The notes: generated from the letters alone by a model not told the origin. A stretch of DNA of 64,000 bases from Kluyvera sichuanensis (GCF_014218705.1 NZ_JABBJF010000012.1:1-64000), one strand, 5' to 3'. Counted from the first letter of the stretch, positions 11,815 through 20,436 are shown. Made by a program: numbers and translations.

Positions 11815-13446
11815 GTGTTAACTTTGCTGCACCTGCTTTCTGCCGTCTCGCTGTTGGTGTGGGGCACCCATATCGTGCGTACTGGCGTGATGCGCGTCTT
11901 CGGCGCGCGCCTGCGTACCGTGCTCAGCCGCAGCGTCGAGAAAAAACCGCTCGCCTTCTGCGCGGGTATTGGTGTTACCGCGCTGGTCCAGAGCAGTAAC
12001 GCCACCACCATGCTGGTGACCTCCTTTGTCGCGCAGGATCTGGTCGCCCTGACGCCCGCGCTGGTGATTGTGCTGGGCGCCGACGTGGGGACCGCGCTGA
12101 TGGCGCGTATCCTGACCTTCGATCTATCGTGGCTGTCGCCGCTGCTGATATTTATCGGCGTGGCCTTTTTCCTTGGCCGCAAGCAGACCCGCGAAGGGCA
12201 ACTTGGCCGCGTCGGAATTGGCCTGGGGCTCATCCTGCTGGCGCTGGAATTAATTGTTCAGGCGGTCAGGCCGATTACCGAAGCCAACGGCGTACAGGTG
12301 ATTTTTGCCTCGCTGACCGGCGATATTCTGCTGGATGCCCTGATTGGTGCGGTGTTTGCCATCATCAGTTACTCCAGCCTGGCGGCAGTACTGCTGACCG
12401 CGACGCTGACCACCGCAGGGATTATCTCCTTCCCGGTGGCGCTGTGCCTGGTGATTGGCGCCAACCTGGGCTCTGGCCTGCTGGCGATGCTCAACAACAG
12501 CGCCGCGAACGCCGCCGCCCGCCGCGTAGCGCTGGGAAGCCTGCTGTTCAAGCTGGTGGGCAGCCTGATTATTCTGCCGTTCGTCCATATGCTGGCCGAC
12601 GTGATGCACAAGCTGCCGCTGCCGGAGTCCGAACTGGTTATCTACTTCCACGTCTTCTATAACCTGATTCGCTGCGTGGCGATGGTGCCGTTCGCCGAGC
12701 CGATGGCACGACTCTGTAAGCGCTTGATCCGCGATGAGCCGGAGCTGGATGCCAACCTCAAGCCGAAGCACCTGGACGTGACCGCGCTGGATACTCCAAC
12801 GCTGGCGCTGGCCAATGCCGCCCGCGAAACGCTGCGCATCGGTGATGCCACCGAGCAGATGCTGGATGGGTTAAAGAAGGTGATGCACGGCGAGCCGCGT
12901 GAAGAGAAAAACCTGCGTAAGCAGGCGGATGATATCAACGTGCTCTACACCGCCATCAAGCTCTATCTGGCGCGAATGCCGAAAGATGAGCTGGCGGAAG
13001 AGGAGTCCCGCCGCTGGGCGGAGATTATCGAAATGTCGCTTAACCTTGAACAGGCCTCGGACATTATTGAGCGCATGGGCAGCGAGATCGCCGACAAATC
13101 GCTGGCCGCGCGTCGTGCCTTCTCTGTTGAGGGGTTAAAAGAGCTGGAAGCGCTGTATGAGCTGCTGTTAAGCAACCTGCAGCTGGCGATGTCGGTCTTC
13201 TTTGCCGGTGACGTCACCAGCGCCCGTCGCCTGCGTCGCAGCAAGCACCGGTTCCGCATTCTGAACCGCCGCTACGCCCACGCGCACGTCGACCGTCTGC
13301 ACCAGCAGAACGTGCAGAGTATTGAAACCAGTACGCTGCACCTGGCGCTGCTGGGTGACATGCTGCGCCTGAACTCGCTGTTCTGCTCCGTTGCCTACAG
13401 CGTGCTGGAGCAGCCGGATGAAGACGACGATCGCGACGATTACTAG
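11815..13446 (+). CDS. yjbB: Na+/phosphate cotransporter-family inner-membrane protein YjbB
   Basis: Membrane protein of 543 aa, matching E. coli YjbB throughout. The N-terminal half holds two Na/Pi-cotransporter repeats with the characteristic QSSNATTML and YSSLAAVLLT segments (about residues 60 and 185) among eight or so hydrophobic helices. The C-terminal part (about 340-543) is soluble, helical and PhoU-like. E. coli work implicates YjbB in phosphate export. GTG at 11815 is used because it follows AAGGAG and gives the conserved VLTLLHLLSA start. Confidence 0.93.
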   Translation: MLTLLHLLSAVSLLVWGTHIVRTGVMRVFGARLRTVLSRSVEKKPLAFCAGIGVTALVQSSNATTMLVTSFVAQDLVALTPALVIVLGADVGTALMARILTFDLSWLSPLLIFIGVAFFLGRKQTREGQLGRVGIGLGLILLALELIVQAVRPITEANGVQVIFASLTGDILLDALIGAVFAIISYSSLAAVLLTATLTTAGIISFPVALCLVIGANLGSGLLAMLNNSAANAAARRVALGSLLFKLVGSLIILPFVHMLADVMHKLPLPESELVIYFHVFYNLIRCVAMVPFAEPMARLCKRLIRDEPELDANLKPKHLDVTALDTPTLALANAARETLRIGDATEQMLDGLKKVMHGEPREEKNLRKQADDINVLYTAIKLYLARMPKDELAEEESRRWAEIIEMSLNLEQASDIIERMGSEIADKSLAARRAFSVEGLKELEALYELLLSNLQLAMSVFFAGDVTSARRLRRSKHRFRILNRRYAHAHVDRLHQQNVQSIETSTLHLALLGDMLRLNSLFCSVAYSVLEQPDEDDDRDDY

Positions 13447-13451
13447 TGCAA

Positions 13452-13526
13452 CCCCGGCGTCGCTGCGCTCGGCCGGGCTACCTTGATGATACGTAGCCCG
13501 GGCGAGGCGTTTACGCCGCCCCCGGG
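13452..13526. repeat. REP pair between yjbB and pepE
   Basis: Two inverted units, CCCCGGCGTCGCTGCGCTCGG...GGGCTAC and GTAGCCCGGGCGAGGCG...CCCCGGG, fill the gap between convergent yjbB and pepE. Confidence 0.85.
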
Positions 13527-13534
13527 TTTACGGC

Positions 13535-14224
13535 TCAGAAGCGATGCCCTTCCTCCAGCGCGACCGCCTCTTCTCCCGCTCTGAACACATAGGTGGTACG
13601 CGGCCCGCCAAGCGTCGCTTCCCCGTTTGCCACCTGAATCCAGTTGCCTTCCGGCAGACCAATCACCGTTAATTCCGGCGCCACGACCAGCAGTTCGCGA
13701 ATACGCTGCTCGCGGGTTTCGCCCTTATGGCCTTCCGGCAGCGCGTTGGTGAAGTGTGGGTTAATCTGCAGCGGGAACAGCCCCAGCGCATCAAACCCTT
13801 TCGGATCGACAATCGGCATGTCGTTAGTGGTGCGGATGGTCTGGCAGGCAAGGTTAGCGCCCGCGCTCCAGCCGACGTACAGCGCGCCGCGCTTCACTAC
13901 GTCGACAATCGGTGCCAGCAGCCCGCGCTCGCGGCTCTCTTTCAGCAGCTGGAAGGTGTTGCCGCCGCCGACGATAATCACCTCGGCATTTTCAATCGCG
14001 GAGATAGGGTCTGCCACGCTATGGATACCGGTGACCGTCACGCCTAACGGTGCCAGAACGGCGGCGGTTTTTGCCGTGTACTCGTCCCAGGTCTGCGTCA
14101 CGCCCGCAAACGGCAGAAACACCGCGCGACGGCGGCCGTTCAACTGCCCGGCAATCAGCGGCAGCGCGTGTTCCAGCCAGGCTTTACCCGGCAGCGTCGA
14201 GTTACTCAGCAGAAGTAAGTCCAT
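13535..14224 (-). CDS. pepE: Dipeptidase E (alpha-aspartyl dipeptidase)
   Basis: Cytosolic S51 serine peptidase of 229 aa, the same length as E. coli PepE, which hydrolyses dipeptides with N-terminal aspartate. The catalytic serine Ser120 sits in YVGWSAGAN, Asp135 in TTNDMP and His157 in INPHF. The second of two adjacent ATGs is chosen (MDLLLLSN), since AGGAG is 5 nt before it and only 2 nt before the first ATG. It is the last gene of a leftward run behind the SDH-L cassette, from which a 135-bp gap with a weak hairpin separates it. Confidence 0.95.
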   Translation of the reverse strand: MDLLLLSNSTLPGKAWLEHALPLIAGQLNGRRRAVFLPFAGVTQTWDEYTAKTAAVLAPLGVTVTGIHSVADPISAIENAEVIIVGGGNTFQLLKESRERGLLAPIVDVVKRGALYVGWSAGANLACQTIRTTNDMPIVDPKGFDALGLFPLQINPHFTNALPEGHKGETREQRIRELLVVAPELTVIGLPEGNWIQVANGEATLGGPRTTYVFRAGEEAVALEEGHRF

Positions 14225-14254
14225 CATTTCTCCTATTCATCAGAAAATTATCGA

Positions 14255-14279
14255 GCAGGGCGGCATGTTACCACCCTGC
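14255..14279 (-). terminator. Possible terminator of the SDH-L gene
   Basis: The hairpin GCAGGGCGG / CCACCCTGC (one G-T pair) has a 7-nt loop, between the SDH-L gene and pepE. The T run on the minus strand is poor, so it may only be a processing hairpin. Confidence 0.35.
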
Positions 14280-14359
14280 GTCGGGCCGCTTACTGATGTA
14301 GTTCACGATGTTGCAGTAGAGAGTCAGGAGGCGGGCTCGCAGATGGCCTACCGTGTCAA

Positions 14360-15172
14360 CTATCCCGCTCTGGCAAACGCCGCCGCCTCAGCTACCAGCG
14401 CATCGTCCGGCCTTACGCCGGTATACATCACAAACTGTTCCACTGCCTGCAGGGCAATCACTTCAGCACCGCTGATGGTCTTTTTCCCCAAGCGCTGGGC
14501 GAGCTGAATCACCGGCGTTTCCGGCGGCAGGGCCACCACGTCAAACACCACGCTGGCGCGTGCCACCATCGCTTCACTAAAGGCGAGCTGCTCGCTCTCT
14601 TTGCCGCCCGCCATGCCGATAGGCGTGACGTTGACCAGAATATCAATACCGTCAGTTTCCGCCTGTGCCTGCCACTGGAAGCCGTACTGTTTTGCCAGTG
14701 CGGTGCCGTTGGCTTCATTGCGGGCGGCGATAATTACATCGCGAAAGCCTGCGTCGCGGAAGGCGGCAATCACCGCTTTACCCATCCCGCCGCTGCCCTG
14801 AATCATCACGCGGGCGGAGGTATCAAGCTGGTGGCTGGTAATCAGGTTTTTTACCGCGATGTAGTCAGTGTTAAACCCGGTCAGATGGCCGTTGTCATTG
14901 ACGATGGTGTTGACGGAGTCGATGACTTTGGCCGAGGGATCGATAGCATCCAGAAATGCCATGCAGCTCTCTTTAAACGGCATCGACACCGCACAGCCGC
15001 GGATACCCAGCGCGCGAACGCCTTTCACTGCCGCCTCAATGTCCTGCGTGGTAAACGCTTTATAGATAAAATTCAGCCCCAGTTTCTCATACAGATAGTT
15101 ATGAAAGCGCGTGCCAAAGTTGCCGGGGCGGCCGGCAAGCGACATGCACAGCTGGGTATCGCGGTTAATCAT
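14360..15172 (-). CDS. Shikimate-dehydrogenase-like protein (SDH-L, HI0607 type)
   Basis: AroE-superfamily oxidoreductase of 270 aa. The sequence aligns by eye along its length with Haemophilus influenzae HI0607, which starts MINKDTQLCMSLSGRP and is the founding SDH-L protein. The catalytic Lys67 (SMPFKES) and Asp103 (FNTDY) and the NADP-binding GSGGMGK (126-132) are present. The serines that bind shikimate carboxylate in true AroE are replaced by the segment GRPGNFGTRFHN, so the natural substrate is probably not shikimate. Start MINRDTQL is preferred: GAGG is 8 nt before it and it matches HI0607; an ATG two codons upstream also exists. It follows the SorC-type regulator by 21 nt, likely in one operon. 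Confidence 0.88.
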   Translation of the reverse strand: MINRDTQLCMSLAGRPGNFGTRFHNYLYEKLGLNFIYKAFTTQDIEAAVKGVRALGIRGCAVSMPFKESCMAFLDAIDPSAKVIDSVNTIVNDNGHLTGFNTDYIAVKNLITSHQLDTSARVMIQGSGGMGKAVIAAFRDAGFRDVIIAARNEANGTALAKQYGFQWQAQAETDGIDILVNVTPIGMAGGKESEQLAFSEAMVARASVVFDVVALPPETPVIQLAQRLGKKTISGAEVIALQAVEQFVMYTGVRPDDALVAEAAAFARAG

Positions 15173-15193
15173 GGTCATGTCCTCGTTAATGTT

Positions 15194-16117
15194 TTACTGC
15201 ACTAAATATTCTGCGGTGGCCCGGTCGGTGACCAGCGCGTTGATATGCTGCCCGCGCAGCGCACCAAGGATAGCGGCGTGCTTCTCTTCACCGCTCGCCA
15301 GGCCGATGACATAGCGGGCCTGCTTTAAGATCTCGAGCTCAATGGAGAGCGTCTTTTCCTGCATCGCGGTGGCAACGGGCATGCCGTCAGCGGCAAAAAA
15401 GCGCGAGCAGATATCCCCGGCTACCTGAAGCGCCTCCAGCTCATCGCTTTGCGCATTACCGTAAAATGCCTGCCAGTTGGCCGCATGACGAATAGCGGGG
15501 GAGCCGATGCCAACCAGCGCGATATCCAGCCGCTGCCAGTACTCGGCCAGCGTCTGAAAATGCGGAGATTGCATGATGCCCTGGCGAATCAGCGGGTTAT
15601 CCAGCAAAGCCGGGAAGTCAGCGAGATACGACTCGCCCTTGAGTCGTGTGGCGGCGCTGTAGGTCAGCGTGTTGACGTGGTAGCGGCTAGGAAGCTTGCC
15701 AGAGGGGCCGCCAACGATAGGCACGCACACCAGCGGACGAGGCTGACTGGACTGCGGTAATGCCTCAACCAGCGCGCTGACTGCGCGACCCCAGCCGAAA
15801 CCAATCACGGCGTTGGGCGACAGCAGCCGTTCAAACAGCTGCGCGCCATAGGCTCCTGTCTCGCTCTCCTGCGGTGCCACGACGGCCTCTTTCAGGCCAA
15901 ATTTCTGCTTCAGCCGCTCTTCCAACCACAGGCTATCGTTGTAGTCATAGTTGATGGCGATGGTCACGACGCCCAGCTCGCGCCCGCGCTTGAGCAGGCG
16001 GCTGATGGTAGTGCGATAAATCCCCAGCTGGTGGGCGATTTGCGCCTGCGTCAGCTCCTGCTCGTAATAAAGCTGGGCAATTTTCACGATTAGGCGGATA
16101 TCGTCGCTGTTTTCCAT
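15194..16117 (-). CDS. SorC/DeoR-type sugar-binding transcriptional regulator
   Basis: Regulator of about 307 aa. The N-terminal helix-turn-helix (about residues 20-45, LTQAQIAHQLGIYRTTISRLL) is followed by a SorC-family sugar-phosphate-binding domain, including VIGFGWGRAVSALVEAL and the C-terminal LRGQHINALVTDRATAEYLV. Start MENSDDIRL is chosen: it gives the usual N-terminus of the family and has AGGAG 12 nt upstream; a TTG 28 codons earlier lies inside the -35 region. It precedes the SDH-L gene in one transcription unit, so it probably regulates that enzyme and itself. Two palindromes TGCACNNNNGTGCA flank its promoter. The effector is unknown. Confidence 0.88.
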   Translation of the reverse strand: MENSDDIRLIVKIAQLYYEQELTQAQIAHQLGIYRTTISRLLKRGRELGVVTIAINYDYNDSLWLEERLKQKFGLKEAVVAPQESETGAYGAQLFERLLSPNAVIGFGWGRAVSALVEALPQSSQPRPLVCVPIVGGPSGKLPSRYHVNTLTYSAATRLKGESYLADFPALLDNPLIRQGIMQSPHFQTLAEYWQRLDIALVGIGSPAIRHAANWQAFYGNAQSDELEALQVAGDICSRFFAADGMPVATAMQEKTLSIELEILKQARYVIGLASGEEKHAAILGALRGQHINALVTDRATAEYLVQ

Positions 16118-16133
16118 CGAAGTGGCTGACTCC

Positions 16134-16147
16134 TGCACATATGTGCA
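16134..16147. promoter_or_regulatory. Palindromic operator candidate O1
   Basis: TGCACATATGTGCA is a perfect 14-bp palindrome directly upstream of the AGGAG of the SorC-type gene, downstream of its predicted promoter. Confidence 0.6.
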
Positions 16148-16172
16148 AAACGTAAAAACGGGTTCTCGATCT

Positions 16173-16201
16173 GGTATAACGCCGTCATGCAGGGAGTTCA
16201 A
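16173..16201 (-). promoter_or_regulatory. Predicted promoter of the SorC-type regulator
   Basis: On the minus strand TTGAAC (16196-16201) and TATACC (16173-16178) are separated by exactly 17 bp, a good sigma-70 promoter located between the two TGCAC palindromes. Confidence 0.6.
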
Positions 16202-16234
16202 GCGTATTTATGGAAAAGCCGCTGGTCATAGGCA

Positions 16235-16248
16235 TGCACTTTTGTGCA
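16235..16248. promoter_or_regulatory. Palindromic operator candidate O2
   Basis: TGCACTTTTGTGCA has the same TGCAC/GTGCA arms as the site at 16134 and lies 101 bp away centre to centre, upstream of the predicted -35. Confidence 0.6.
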
Positions 16249-16336
16249 GAAAGGGCGTGATGAAAACAATGATTTGTCGCGGACTATTTTTTCTCACCCG
16301 AAAGGTAGGGTATATTTCGCTTTTACAGGAGAATTT

Positions 16337-17215
16337 ATGCTGCCAGACTCATCCACCCGATTAAATAAATACATCAGCGAAAGCGGCATCTGCTCGCGTC
16401 GCGAAGCGGATCGCTTTATCGAACAAGGCAACGTCTTTATCAACGGTAAGCGCGCCACCATTGGCGATCAGGTTGTGCCGGGCGACGTTGTGAAAGTGAA
16501 CGGTCGATTGATTGAGCCGCGGGAAGCGGATGATCTGGTGCTGATTGCGCTGAATAAACCCGTCGGTATCGTCAGTACCACCGAAGACGGCGAGCGCGAC
16601 AACATTGTGGATTTCGTTAACCACAGCAAGCGTATCTTCCCGATTGGCCGTCTGGATAAAGACTCCCAAGGGCTGATTTTCCTCACCAACCATGGCGACC
16701 TGGTGAACAAGATCCTGCGTGCCGGCAACGACCATGAAAAAGAGTATCTGGTCACCGTCGACAAGCCGGTTACCGATGAGTTTATTCGGGGGATGGGCGC
16801 GGGCGTACCGATTCTGGGTACGGTGACGAAGAAGTGTAAGGTGAAGAAAGAGGCGCCTTTCGTCTTCCGTATTACCCTGGTGCAGGGCTTAAACCGTCAG
16901 ATTCGCCGCATGTGCGAACACTTCGGTTTCGAAGTGACCAAGCTCGAGCGTACGCGCATTATGAACGTCAGCCTGACGGGGATCCCGCTGGGTGAGTGGC
17001 GCGACCTGACCGACGACGAGCTGGTGGATTTGTTCAAGCTGATTGAAAATTCCTCCTCCGAAGCTAAGCCGAAGGTGAAGGCCAAGCCGAAAACCGCCGG
17101 TATCAAGCGCCCGGTGGTGAAGATGGAAAAGACCAGCGAGAAGCCAGCGCGCCCGGCGGGCAATGGAAACGGTAAACGTTTCACCGCGCCGGGACGTAAA
17201 AAGAAAGGCCGTTAA
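16337..17215 (+). CDS. rluF: 23S rRNA pseudouridine synthase F
   Basis: RsuA-family pseudouridine synthase of 292 aa (E. coli RluF 290), which modifies U2604 of 23S rRNA and also tRNA-Tyr U35 in E. coli. The S4-like RNA-binding domain is at the N-terminus ([21 protein letters not shown]). The catalytic Asp107 lies in [10 protein letters not shown]. The C-terminal tail from about 240 is lysine- and proline-rich and ends [17 protein letters not shown] is chosen as start because it follows CAGGAG; a longer upstream extension in frame lacks support. The stop overlaps that of the convergent yjbD. Confidence 0.96.
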   Translation: MLPDSSTRLNKYISESGICSRREADRFIEQGNVFINGKRATIGDQVVPGDVVKVNGRLIEPREADDLVLIALNKPVGIVSTTEDGERDNIVDFVNHSKRIFPIGRLDKDSQGLIFLTNHGDLVNKILRAGNDHEKEYLVTVDKPVTDEFIRGMGAGVPILGTVTKKCKVKKEAPFVFRITLVQGLNRQIRRMCEHFGFEVTKLERTRIMNVSLTGIPLGEWRDLTDDELVDLFKLIENSSSEAKPKVKAKPKTAGIKRPVVKMEKTSEKPARPAGNGNGKRFTAPGRKKKGR

Positions 17216-17484
17216 CGCCTGCCGCGCGTCGGCGTATTTGCCGACCACGAAAACGAACTTTCGCTATCCGGTTTATAAGCCTGCTGTTTTTTCACCTGGC
17301 GGACTTTCTTCGCTTCGGCTTCGCGCTGAACCATCAGCTTATCGATGTACTCCTTTTTCACGCTATTGGTTTCCGCGTTGGACAGCGGACGGCCATGCGC
17401 AATGCGCGCGCGGTCGAGCAGGGTTTTCAGTTCACGCTGCTCGCGCTCGGTCATCTCTTTTTGCGTAATGCGGGGGAGTGCCAT
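17212..17484 (-). CDS. yjbD: Conserved protein YjbD (DUF3811 type)
   Basis: Small hydrophilic protein of 90 aa, the length of E. coli YjbD. It is rich in Lys, Arg and Glu, mostly helical in appearance ([25 protein letters not shown]), and ends [12 protein letters not shown] as in E. coli. No function is established. The start MALPRITQ is chosen by homology; 14 further upstream codons in frame have no ribosome-binding site. It converges on rluF, sharing the TTAA in which both stop codons are read. Confidence 0.9.
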   Translation of the reverse strand: MALPRITQKEMTEREQRELKTLLDRARIAHGRPLSNAETNSVKKEYIDKLMVQREAEAKKVRQVKKQQAYKPDSESSFSWSANTPTRGRR

Positions 17485-17540
17485 AAGGGTTGCCCTCAAT
17501 CGGATAGTTAACCCAGTGTACGGCAAAGGGGCATATCTTT

Positions 17541-17573
17541 GTAGCCCGGCCAGGCAAAGCGCCGCCGGGCTAC
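17541..17573. repeat. REP unit
   Basis: GTAGCCCGGCCAGGCAAAGCGCCGCCGGGCTAC folds into a hairpin between yjbD and the BASS transporter gene. Confidence 0.8.
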
Positions 17574-17577
17574 GAGT

Positions 17578-18504
17578 TTATTTTTGCGTTGTCTGCTTGA
17601 TAGGCTTTCCTGACCAGTACCCCGCCAGCAGTGACCCAGACAGGTTATGCCATACGGAGAACAGTGCGCCCGGCAGGGCGGCCAGCGGCCCGAAGTAGAT
17701 TTTCCCCAGCGCCGCGGCAAGCCCAGAGTTCTGCATGCCGACCTCAATGGCTAGCGTACGGCAGGTCGACTCATCAAAACCAAACAGACGACCGCCCCAG
17801 TAACCGCCGAGCAGGCCGATGGTGTTGTGCAGAATAACCGCGATAATCACCATAAAGCCTACGGACGCGATATGCGACGCGGAACCGGCGACCACTGCAC
17901 TGATAATCGCCAGAATGCAGACCATCGAAAACGCTGGCAGATAAGGCTCTACTGCTTTCACCACGCGTGGGAACAGGTGGTGGATAACCAGACCCATAGC
18001 AATCGGGATCACCACAATCTGCAGAATGCTGAGCAGCATACCCATCACATCGACCTGAATATGCGCATTGACGTACAGGCGGGTCAGCAGCGGCGTGGCA
18101 ACGACGCCAACCAGCGTGGAGACGGACGAAATAGTGACCGACAGCGCCACATCGCCCTTCGCCAGAAAGATCATCACGTTCGACGCGGTTCCGCTGGCCA
18201 CGCTACCCACCAGCACCATCCCGGCGGACAGCTCCGGCGGCATATGGAACGCCAGCGCCAGCAGCCAGGCGGCGAGCGGCATCACCAGATAGTGCAGGAA
18301 AATTCCCGCCGCAACTGGCGCAGGTCGTGACAGTACGCGTTTAAAATCGTCCACCTTTAGATGCACGCCCATGCCGAACATAATCAGCATCAGCAGCGAA
18401 GGAACCAGCGGCCCAATGGGCGTGAAGGTAGTGGGAGTGAAGTAGGCAATAACAGAGAGCAGCAGCGCCCATAACGGGAACAGCCGGGTGATTACGGCGA
18501 GCAT
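17578..18504 (-). CDS. BASS-family Na+-dependent organic anion transporter (PanS-like)
   Basis: Inner-membrane protein of 308 aa with about ten hydrophobic helices, belonging to the bile acid:sodium symporter (BASS) superfamily. Family signatures include [19 protein letters not shown] at about 110-130 and [15 protein letters not shown] near 270. The closest described group I recall is enterobacterial PanS, a ketopantoate/pantoate transporter; the substrate here is inferred, not shown. Start MLAVITRL is chosen because AAGGA lies 8 nt before it. An ERIC element begins 18 bp upstream, so the promoter must be in or beyond that repeat. It has no counterpart between yjbD and lysC in E. coli K-12 that I recall. 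Confidence 0.82.
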   Translation of the reverse strand: MLAVITRLFPLWALLLSVIAYFTPTTFTPIGPLVPSLLMLIMFGMGVHLKVDDFKRVLSRPAPVAAGIFLHYLVMPLAAWLLALAFHMPPELSAGMVLVGSVASGTASNVMIFLAKGDVALSVTISSVSTLVGVVATPLLTRLYVNAHIQVDVMGMLLSILQIVVIPIAMGLVIHHLFPRVVKAVEPYLPAFSMVCILAIISAVVAGSASHIASVGFMVIIAVILHNTIGLLGGYWGGRLFGFDESTCRTLAIEVGMQNSGLAAALGKIYFGPLAALPGALFSVWHNLSGSLLAGYWSGKPIKQTTQK

Positions 18505-18522
18505 GTTGTATTCCTTGCGATT

Positions 18523-18649
18523 TATACACTTCATCCTTCAAGTTGCCTCTGCGTTGGCTGCGCTCTCTCACCCCAGTCACGTACTTATGTACGCTCCCGG
18601 GGATTCGCTCGCTTGCCGCCTTGATCCAACTCGAATGATTTTGTGTATA
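18523..18649. repeat. ERIC (intergenic repeat unit), 127 bp
   Basis: It begins TATACAC and ends GTGTATA, spans exactly 127 bp, and contains both conserved inner segments: CTCACCCCAGTCACGTACTT (like the ERIC2 primer region) and ATGTACGCTCCCGGGGATTC (like ERIC1R). This is the canonical full-length ERIC. It sits between lysC and the BASS transporter. Confidence 0.93.
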
Positions 18650-18666
18650 TGGATGTTGTGTTGTTA

Positions 18667-18692
18667 TAAAAAAGCCGGGTTCGAGCCCGGCT
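18667..18692 (-). terminator. lysC terminator
   Basis: On the minus strand the stem AGCCGGGCTCGAACCCGGCT is followed by TTTTTTAT, about 30 nt after the lysC stop. Confidence 0.9.
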
Positions 18693-18721
18693 ATAGTTAT
18701 TGTTTATCGCGTGGTGAAATA

Positions 18722-20071
18722 TTATTCAAATAAATTATGATGAAGTTTCTGCACCACCTGCTCGGCTTCCGCGCCCGGTACCAGGAAGCACAGGTTATAG
18801 CTGGATGCACCGTAGCAAATCATGCGGATGTTGAACGGCTCAAGCACGCCAAACACCTCTTTACCCACGCCGCAGGCTTTCGACAGGTTGTTACCAATCA
18901 ACGCCACCAACGCCAGGTTCTCTTCCACTTCTACGCGGCACAGCGCCGACAGTTCCATCAGCAATGACTGCGTCAGCAGCGTGTCGCCGGTAGAAGTTGA
19001 ACCGGTGGTATCCAGCGTCAGCGCAACACTCACTTCAGAGGTGGTGATCAGATCGACAGAGATGCTGTGGCGCGCCAGAATGCCGAACACTTCCGCCAGG
19101 AAGCCGCGGGAGTGCAGCATGTTCAGGCTGTGCAGGGTCAGCAGGGTCTGCTTGCGGCGCAGCGCCAGCGCGCGGAACAGCGGCGGGTTGGCGGTTTTAT
19201 TGCACACCATGGTGCCGCCGGCTTTTGGATCTTTGCTGGAACCGACAAACACCGGAATATCGCTGCGAACGGCAGGCAGCAGGGTGGCCGGATGCAGCAC
19301 TTTCGCGCCAAAGGTCGCCAGTTCAGCGGCCTCTTCAAAAGCGATTTCATCAATACGTTTTGCCGCTGGCACCACACGCGGGTCGGTGGTGTAGATGCCC
19401 GGCACGTCGGTCCAGATATCGACGCGGGTCGCATGCAGCGCTTCGCCCAGCAGCGCAGCGGTATAGTCGCTGCCGCCACGGCCAAGCGTGGTAGTACGGC
19501 CTTTGCCTTCGCTACCGATAAAGCCCTGGGTGATCACCAGACCTTCTTCGAGACGCGGGGCCAACTGCTGGGTGGCCAGTTCTGCCAGTGCGGCAACGTC
19601 CGGCTCGGCGCGGCCAAAGCGGTCGCTGGTACGCATCACTTTACGCACGTCAAACCACTGCGCCTGCACGTGGCGTTCACGCAGAATTTCAACAAACAGC
19701 AAGGTGGACATCAGTTCGCCGTGGCTGACCAGTTCATCGGTCAGGGCGGTGGAGGTTGCCAGAGAAGCGGCTTCCGCTAGCGTGCCGAGGTTTTCCAGCA
19801 GGCGTTCGATTTCATCGCGGATAACGGCAGGGTTGGCCAGACGTTCAAGCACGGCGTACTGAATGGCGCGGATGGCTTCCAGTTTGGCCTGGCGTTCGGC
19901 TGGCTCCAGCCCTTCGGCGAGGGCAACCAACAGGTTGGTGACGCCCGCCGAAGCAGACAGCACAACCACGCGTACGCTAGCGTCGGAGAGCACCACATCG
20001 GCGCTACGGTTCATGGCGTCAAAATCGGCCACGCTGGTGCCACCAAATTTGGCGACGACTAATGCTGTCAT
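18722..20071 (-). CDS. lysC: Lysine-sensitive aspartokinase III
   Basis: Aspartokinase III of 449 aa, as in E. coli, catalysing ATP-dependent phosphorylation of aspartate at the head of the lysine, threonine and methionine branch. The kinase domain starts VAKFGGTSVADFDAMNRSA and contains the GRGGSDYTAALL loop near 200; two C-terminal ACT domains (from about 310) include the SEVSVALTLD lysine-binding region. Expression is expected to be controlled by the lysine riboswitch in the long leader, and activity by lysine inhibition. It ends at a strong terminator. Confidence 0.98.
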   Translation of the reverse strand: MTALVVAKFGGTSVADFDAMNRSADVVLSDASVRVVVLSASAGVTNLLVALAEGLEPAERQAKLEAIRAIQYAVLERLANPAVIRDEIERLLENLGTLAEAASLATSTALTDELVSHGELMSTLLFVEILRERHVQAQWFDVRKVMRTSDRFGRAEPDVAALAELATQQLAPRLEEGLVITQGFIGSEGKGRTTTLGRGGSDYTAALLGEALHATRVDIWTDVPGIYTTDPRVVPAAKRIDEIAFEEAAELATFGAKVLHPATLLPAVRSDIPVFVGSSKDPKAGGTMVCNKTANPPLFRALALRRKQTLLTLHSLNMLHSRGFLAEVFGILARHSISVDLITTSEVSVALTLDTTGSTSTGDTLLTQSLLMELSALCRVEVEENLALVALIGNNLSKACGVGKEVFGVLEPFNIRMICYGASSYNLCFLVPGAEAEQVVQKLHHNLFE

Positions 20072-20189
20072 AATAACCTCGTGTCAGGGGAGGCCTGGTT
20101 CAGATAAACCGGGCCAGATTATTCAGCCTTGGCACAAGGGAAGAGCGAAAGACGGGTGGGCGCAGAGCGATAAACAACTACGATTTCAC

Positions 20190-20379
20190 CCAGAAGTGCT
20201 CCACCACTTGCGAAACGCCCGACTGCGAACGTTTCTGGTGACAACCCAGGGGATTCAGCCCCTGCAGCCGATGGTGAACGCAACCTGTTGTTCACGCATC
20301 TCGGCGTTACTCCCCCTCAGGTGTTTTCACAGGATTGGTTCCTCCCACACCCTTTACCTGGGCAACGCGCCTCTTCTGG
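20190..20379 (-). ncRNA. Lysine riboswitch (L box) of lysC
   Basis: Read leftward, the leader begins CCAGAAGAGGCGCGTTGCCC and closes with GTGGTGGAGCACTTCTGG; CCAGAAG and CTTCTGG form helix P1. The core matches the E. coli lysC L box almost base for base, including CTGAGGGGG, the CATCGGCTG arm and AGAAACGTTCGCAGTCGGGCG. Downstream at about 20080-20100, a CCTC segment can pair with the GAGG ribosome-binding site, so translational control is likely. The 20072-20620 gap otherwise holds the lysC promoter and the pgi promoter region. Confidence 0.93.
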
Positions 20380-20407
20380 CCTGCGCACGCGCAGGTAGTA
20401 CCTTTAT

Positions 20408-20436
20408 AAATAAAGGGTTAGCGGGTAGCTTGTCAA
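20408..20436 (-). promoter_or_regulatory. lysC promoter
   Basis: TTGACA (20431-20436 complement) lies about 17-18 bp from a TATTTA-type -10. Transcription would start just before the riboswitch. Confidence 0.65.

Noticed and set aside
18667-18692. GGTTCGAGCCC-like sequence resembling a tRNA T-arm
   Set aside because: It is the stem-loop of the lysC terminator with a T run on the minus strand. No acceptor stem, anticodon arm or CCA region surrounds it.
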